In this document: one piece after another, positions 62,401 through 64,000 of the stretch
Layout: each line of letters starts with the position of its first letter
How positions within the stretch are numbered: the stretch's first letter is position 1
Assembly (NCBI GenBank): GCA_035771175.1
Contig: CM069603.1
Span: 22,606,286 to 22,670,285 of the forward strand
Direction of reading: 5' to 3'
Source of the DNA: Paratinospora sagittata
Taxonomy: Eukaryota > Streptophyta > Magnoliopsida > Ranunculales > Menispermaceae
Length of the DNA: 64,000 nt
The notes under the pieces: model-generated
The model's database searches: none
What the model saw: only the letters and a program-made list of their open reading frames with translations
Told to the model about the DNA's origin: nothing
Program-made: the position numbers and the translations under genes

Positions 62401-64000
62401 TTGCAAGGTTATCTTAATTGAAATATTCTCTAGTAACACCTAGATGATTCCCATTGTCTCGCACGCCCAAAAAACTTTAGATTGAACAATGTTTTGAATT
62501 CAAATCATTTTGTAGTACTCTTGCTCTTTAACCTTCAACTTCAAATTATATAAAACACTCATTCTCTGATTTTCAAAAATACAACACGCACGATATTTGC
62601 AAGTTATATTGAGCTTTTCGAAGAGTTTTTCAAGAGAAGAAAGTAATGATTCTTGCCTTTGCAAAAAAAGGCTTCGAATTGAATCAAAATTGAAATCTGT
62701 CTTGATGTTCAGCTAGTTTCTTCATTTTATCCCTTGTGTGCTAAGATTTGCAGAGGCTATCCCTTGTTTAAAACTCTAAGTATATGAAGTGGTCTCGGTA
62801 AGTTAACACAACAAAAAGGAACACATCACCTATTTTGCATCAAGAACACATCAAACAACAGCTTTCGAATTCTACAAAGATCAAGCTCGAAGAACGAAGA
62901 CATATCTCATGTTTAACGCATTAGTTTGATCCCTGGTGTGTAGGTAACCCCTCGATCAATCTTAGCACTAAAACTCTGAAAATTGCAAAGTCTTCAAAAT
63001 CACTTTCGATATAGTATTTCCTTTTGACAAAAATGTTTTCCGAAAGGTTTTAATCATAATTTTAATGAGTTTTGAATTATTTAAAAGTGTTTATTCTTAT
63101 ATCAAAGTGTTTTGAGTCAATGAAATGGTTCTTTAGTGTCAAAATATTAATTTTTCAAAAATAAGGCTATCCAGCAATTGGCACGTCTAAGACTAAAATC
63201 TGATATTTCTAACGAGAAAAATGTGGGCACTTCTGCTTTCTCGATTTTTCTATTCCTTCACAGTTTTGCAAGGTTATCTTAATTGAAATATTCTCTAGTA
63301 ACACCTAGATGATTCCCATTGTCTCGCACGCCCAAAAAACTTTAGATTGAACAATGTTTTGAATTCAAATCATTTTGTAGTACTCTTGCTCTTTAACCTT
63401 CAACTTCAAATTTTATAAAACACTCATTCAATGATTTTCAAAAATACAACACGCACGATATTTGCAAGTTATATTGAGCTTTTCGAAGAGTTTTTCAAGA
63501 GAAGAAAGTAATGATTCTTGCCTTTGCAAAAAAAGGCTTCGAATTGAATCAAAATTGAAATCGGTCTTGATGTTCAGCTAGTTTCTTCATTTTATCCCTT
63601 GTGTGCTAAGATTTGCAGTGGCTATCCCTTGTTTAAAACTCTAAGTATATGAAGTGGTCTCGGTAAGATAACACAACAAAAAGGAACACATCACCTATTT
63701 TGCATCAAGAACACATCAAACAACAGCTTTCGAATTCTACAAAGATCAAGCTCGAAGAACGAAGACATATCTCATGTTTAACGCATTAGTTTGATCCCTG
63801 GTGTGCAGGTAACCCCTCGATCAATCTTAGCACTAAACTTCTGAAAATTGCAAAGTCTTCAAAATCACTTTCGATATAGTATTTCCTTTTGACAAAAATG
63901 TTTTCCGAAAGGTTTTAATCATAATTTTAATGAGTTTTGAATTATTTAAAAGTGTTTATTCTTATATCAAAGTGTTTTGAGTCAATGAAATGGTTCTTTA
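59340..64000 (+). repeat. Distinct satellite subfamily at the right end
   Basis: From about 59.34 kb every monomer carries a linked set of variants that is rare or absent further left: ACACAACAAAAAGG, CATGTTTAACGC, TTTGATCCCTG, GTGTAGGTAACC (one G fewer), TTCCTTTTGACAAAAATG and, in most copies, TTTTGCAAGGTT. The change happens inside the monomer that ends at 59430. Phase and length (about 865 bp) are unchanged. Confidence 0.88.

Larger units (their letters stand above)
26542..64000 (+). repeat. Satellite array, right segment (~43 monomers)
   Basis: The phase marker starts at 26569, 27434, 28299, 29165, 30029, 30893, 31758, 32622, 33486, 34351, 35215, 36080, 36944, 37808, 38672, 39536, 40401, 41266, 42131, 42996, 43861, then every 865 bp to 59431, then 60297, 61162, 62026, 62891 and 63756. 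All copies are in one orientation, without any insertion. Variants at fixed positions (CAATCTGAGC, CAATCTCAGC or CAATCTTAGC; GTAAGG or GTAGGG; GAATTATTT or GAAATATTT) define mixed subtypes. The array runs off the right edge of the window. A 68-codon open frame at 56456-56662 depends on private variants of one monomer and is not a gene. Confidence 0.97.

Noticed and set aside
11308..64000. Ribosomal intergenic spacer, telomere repeat or known centromere box
   Set aside because: No rRNA gene, TTTAGGG run or CENP-B-box-like motif was seen. A centromeric function remains only a possibility.

Overview
The window looks like plant nuclear heterochromatin. It has no host gene, no tRNA or rRNA gene and nothing prokaryotic. 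About 52 kb of the 64 kb is one AT-rich satellite in head-to-tail direct orientation, with a monomer of about 865 bp (range 862-866) and roughly 60 copies. The array is interrupted by two insertions of one LTR-retrotransposon family. The PBS matches plant initiator-Met tRNA, the polyprotein is of plant Ty3/gypsy type, and an upstream ORF resembles plant mobile-element proteins; together these point to a flowering plant. I cannot name the species.

Layout: 1-865 is a partial satellite monomer. 866-11307 is a near-complete Ty3/gypsy chromovirus-like element on the minus strand. In + coordinates it runs: 3' LTR 866-2159, polypurine tract, chromodomain remnant, gag-pol ORF 2502-6893, a non-coding spacer with three degenerate repeats, an extra ORF 7681-9273, an AT-rich leader, PBS 10146-10157, and 5' LTR 10163-11307. 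11308-24996 is satellite. 24997-26541 is a solo LTR of the same family with a 5-bp target duplication TTCGA. 26542-64000 is satellite again, with a distinct subfamily from about 59.34 kb to the window end.

The element is damaged. The integrase catalytic core has lost about 70 residues in frame, including the second catalytic Asp. The zinc-knuckle His is Arg. A stop codon cuts the chromodomain. The 5' LTR lacks about 290 bp, and the outer 8 bp of the 3' LTR are gone. Its regulatory design is still readable. A U3 minisatellite of near-palindromic ~20-bp units (7, 12 and 18 copies in the three LTRs) lies directly upstream of a TATA box. Strong 3' splice-site-like sequences lie just upstream of both ORFs, and a good 5' splice-site-like sequence lies in the leader. 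I infer that ORF1 and gag-pol could be produced by alternative splicing, which is the most interesting candidate system here.

The satellite shows local higher-order structure: trimers of about 2.59 kb, dimers of about 1.73 kb and a tetramer of about 3.46 kb, with neighbouring copies that look identical. This fits recent turnover by unequal exchange. A centromeric or other specialised role is possible but not shown by the sequence.
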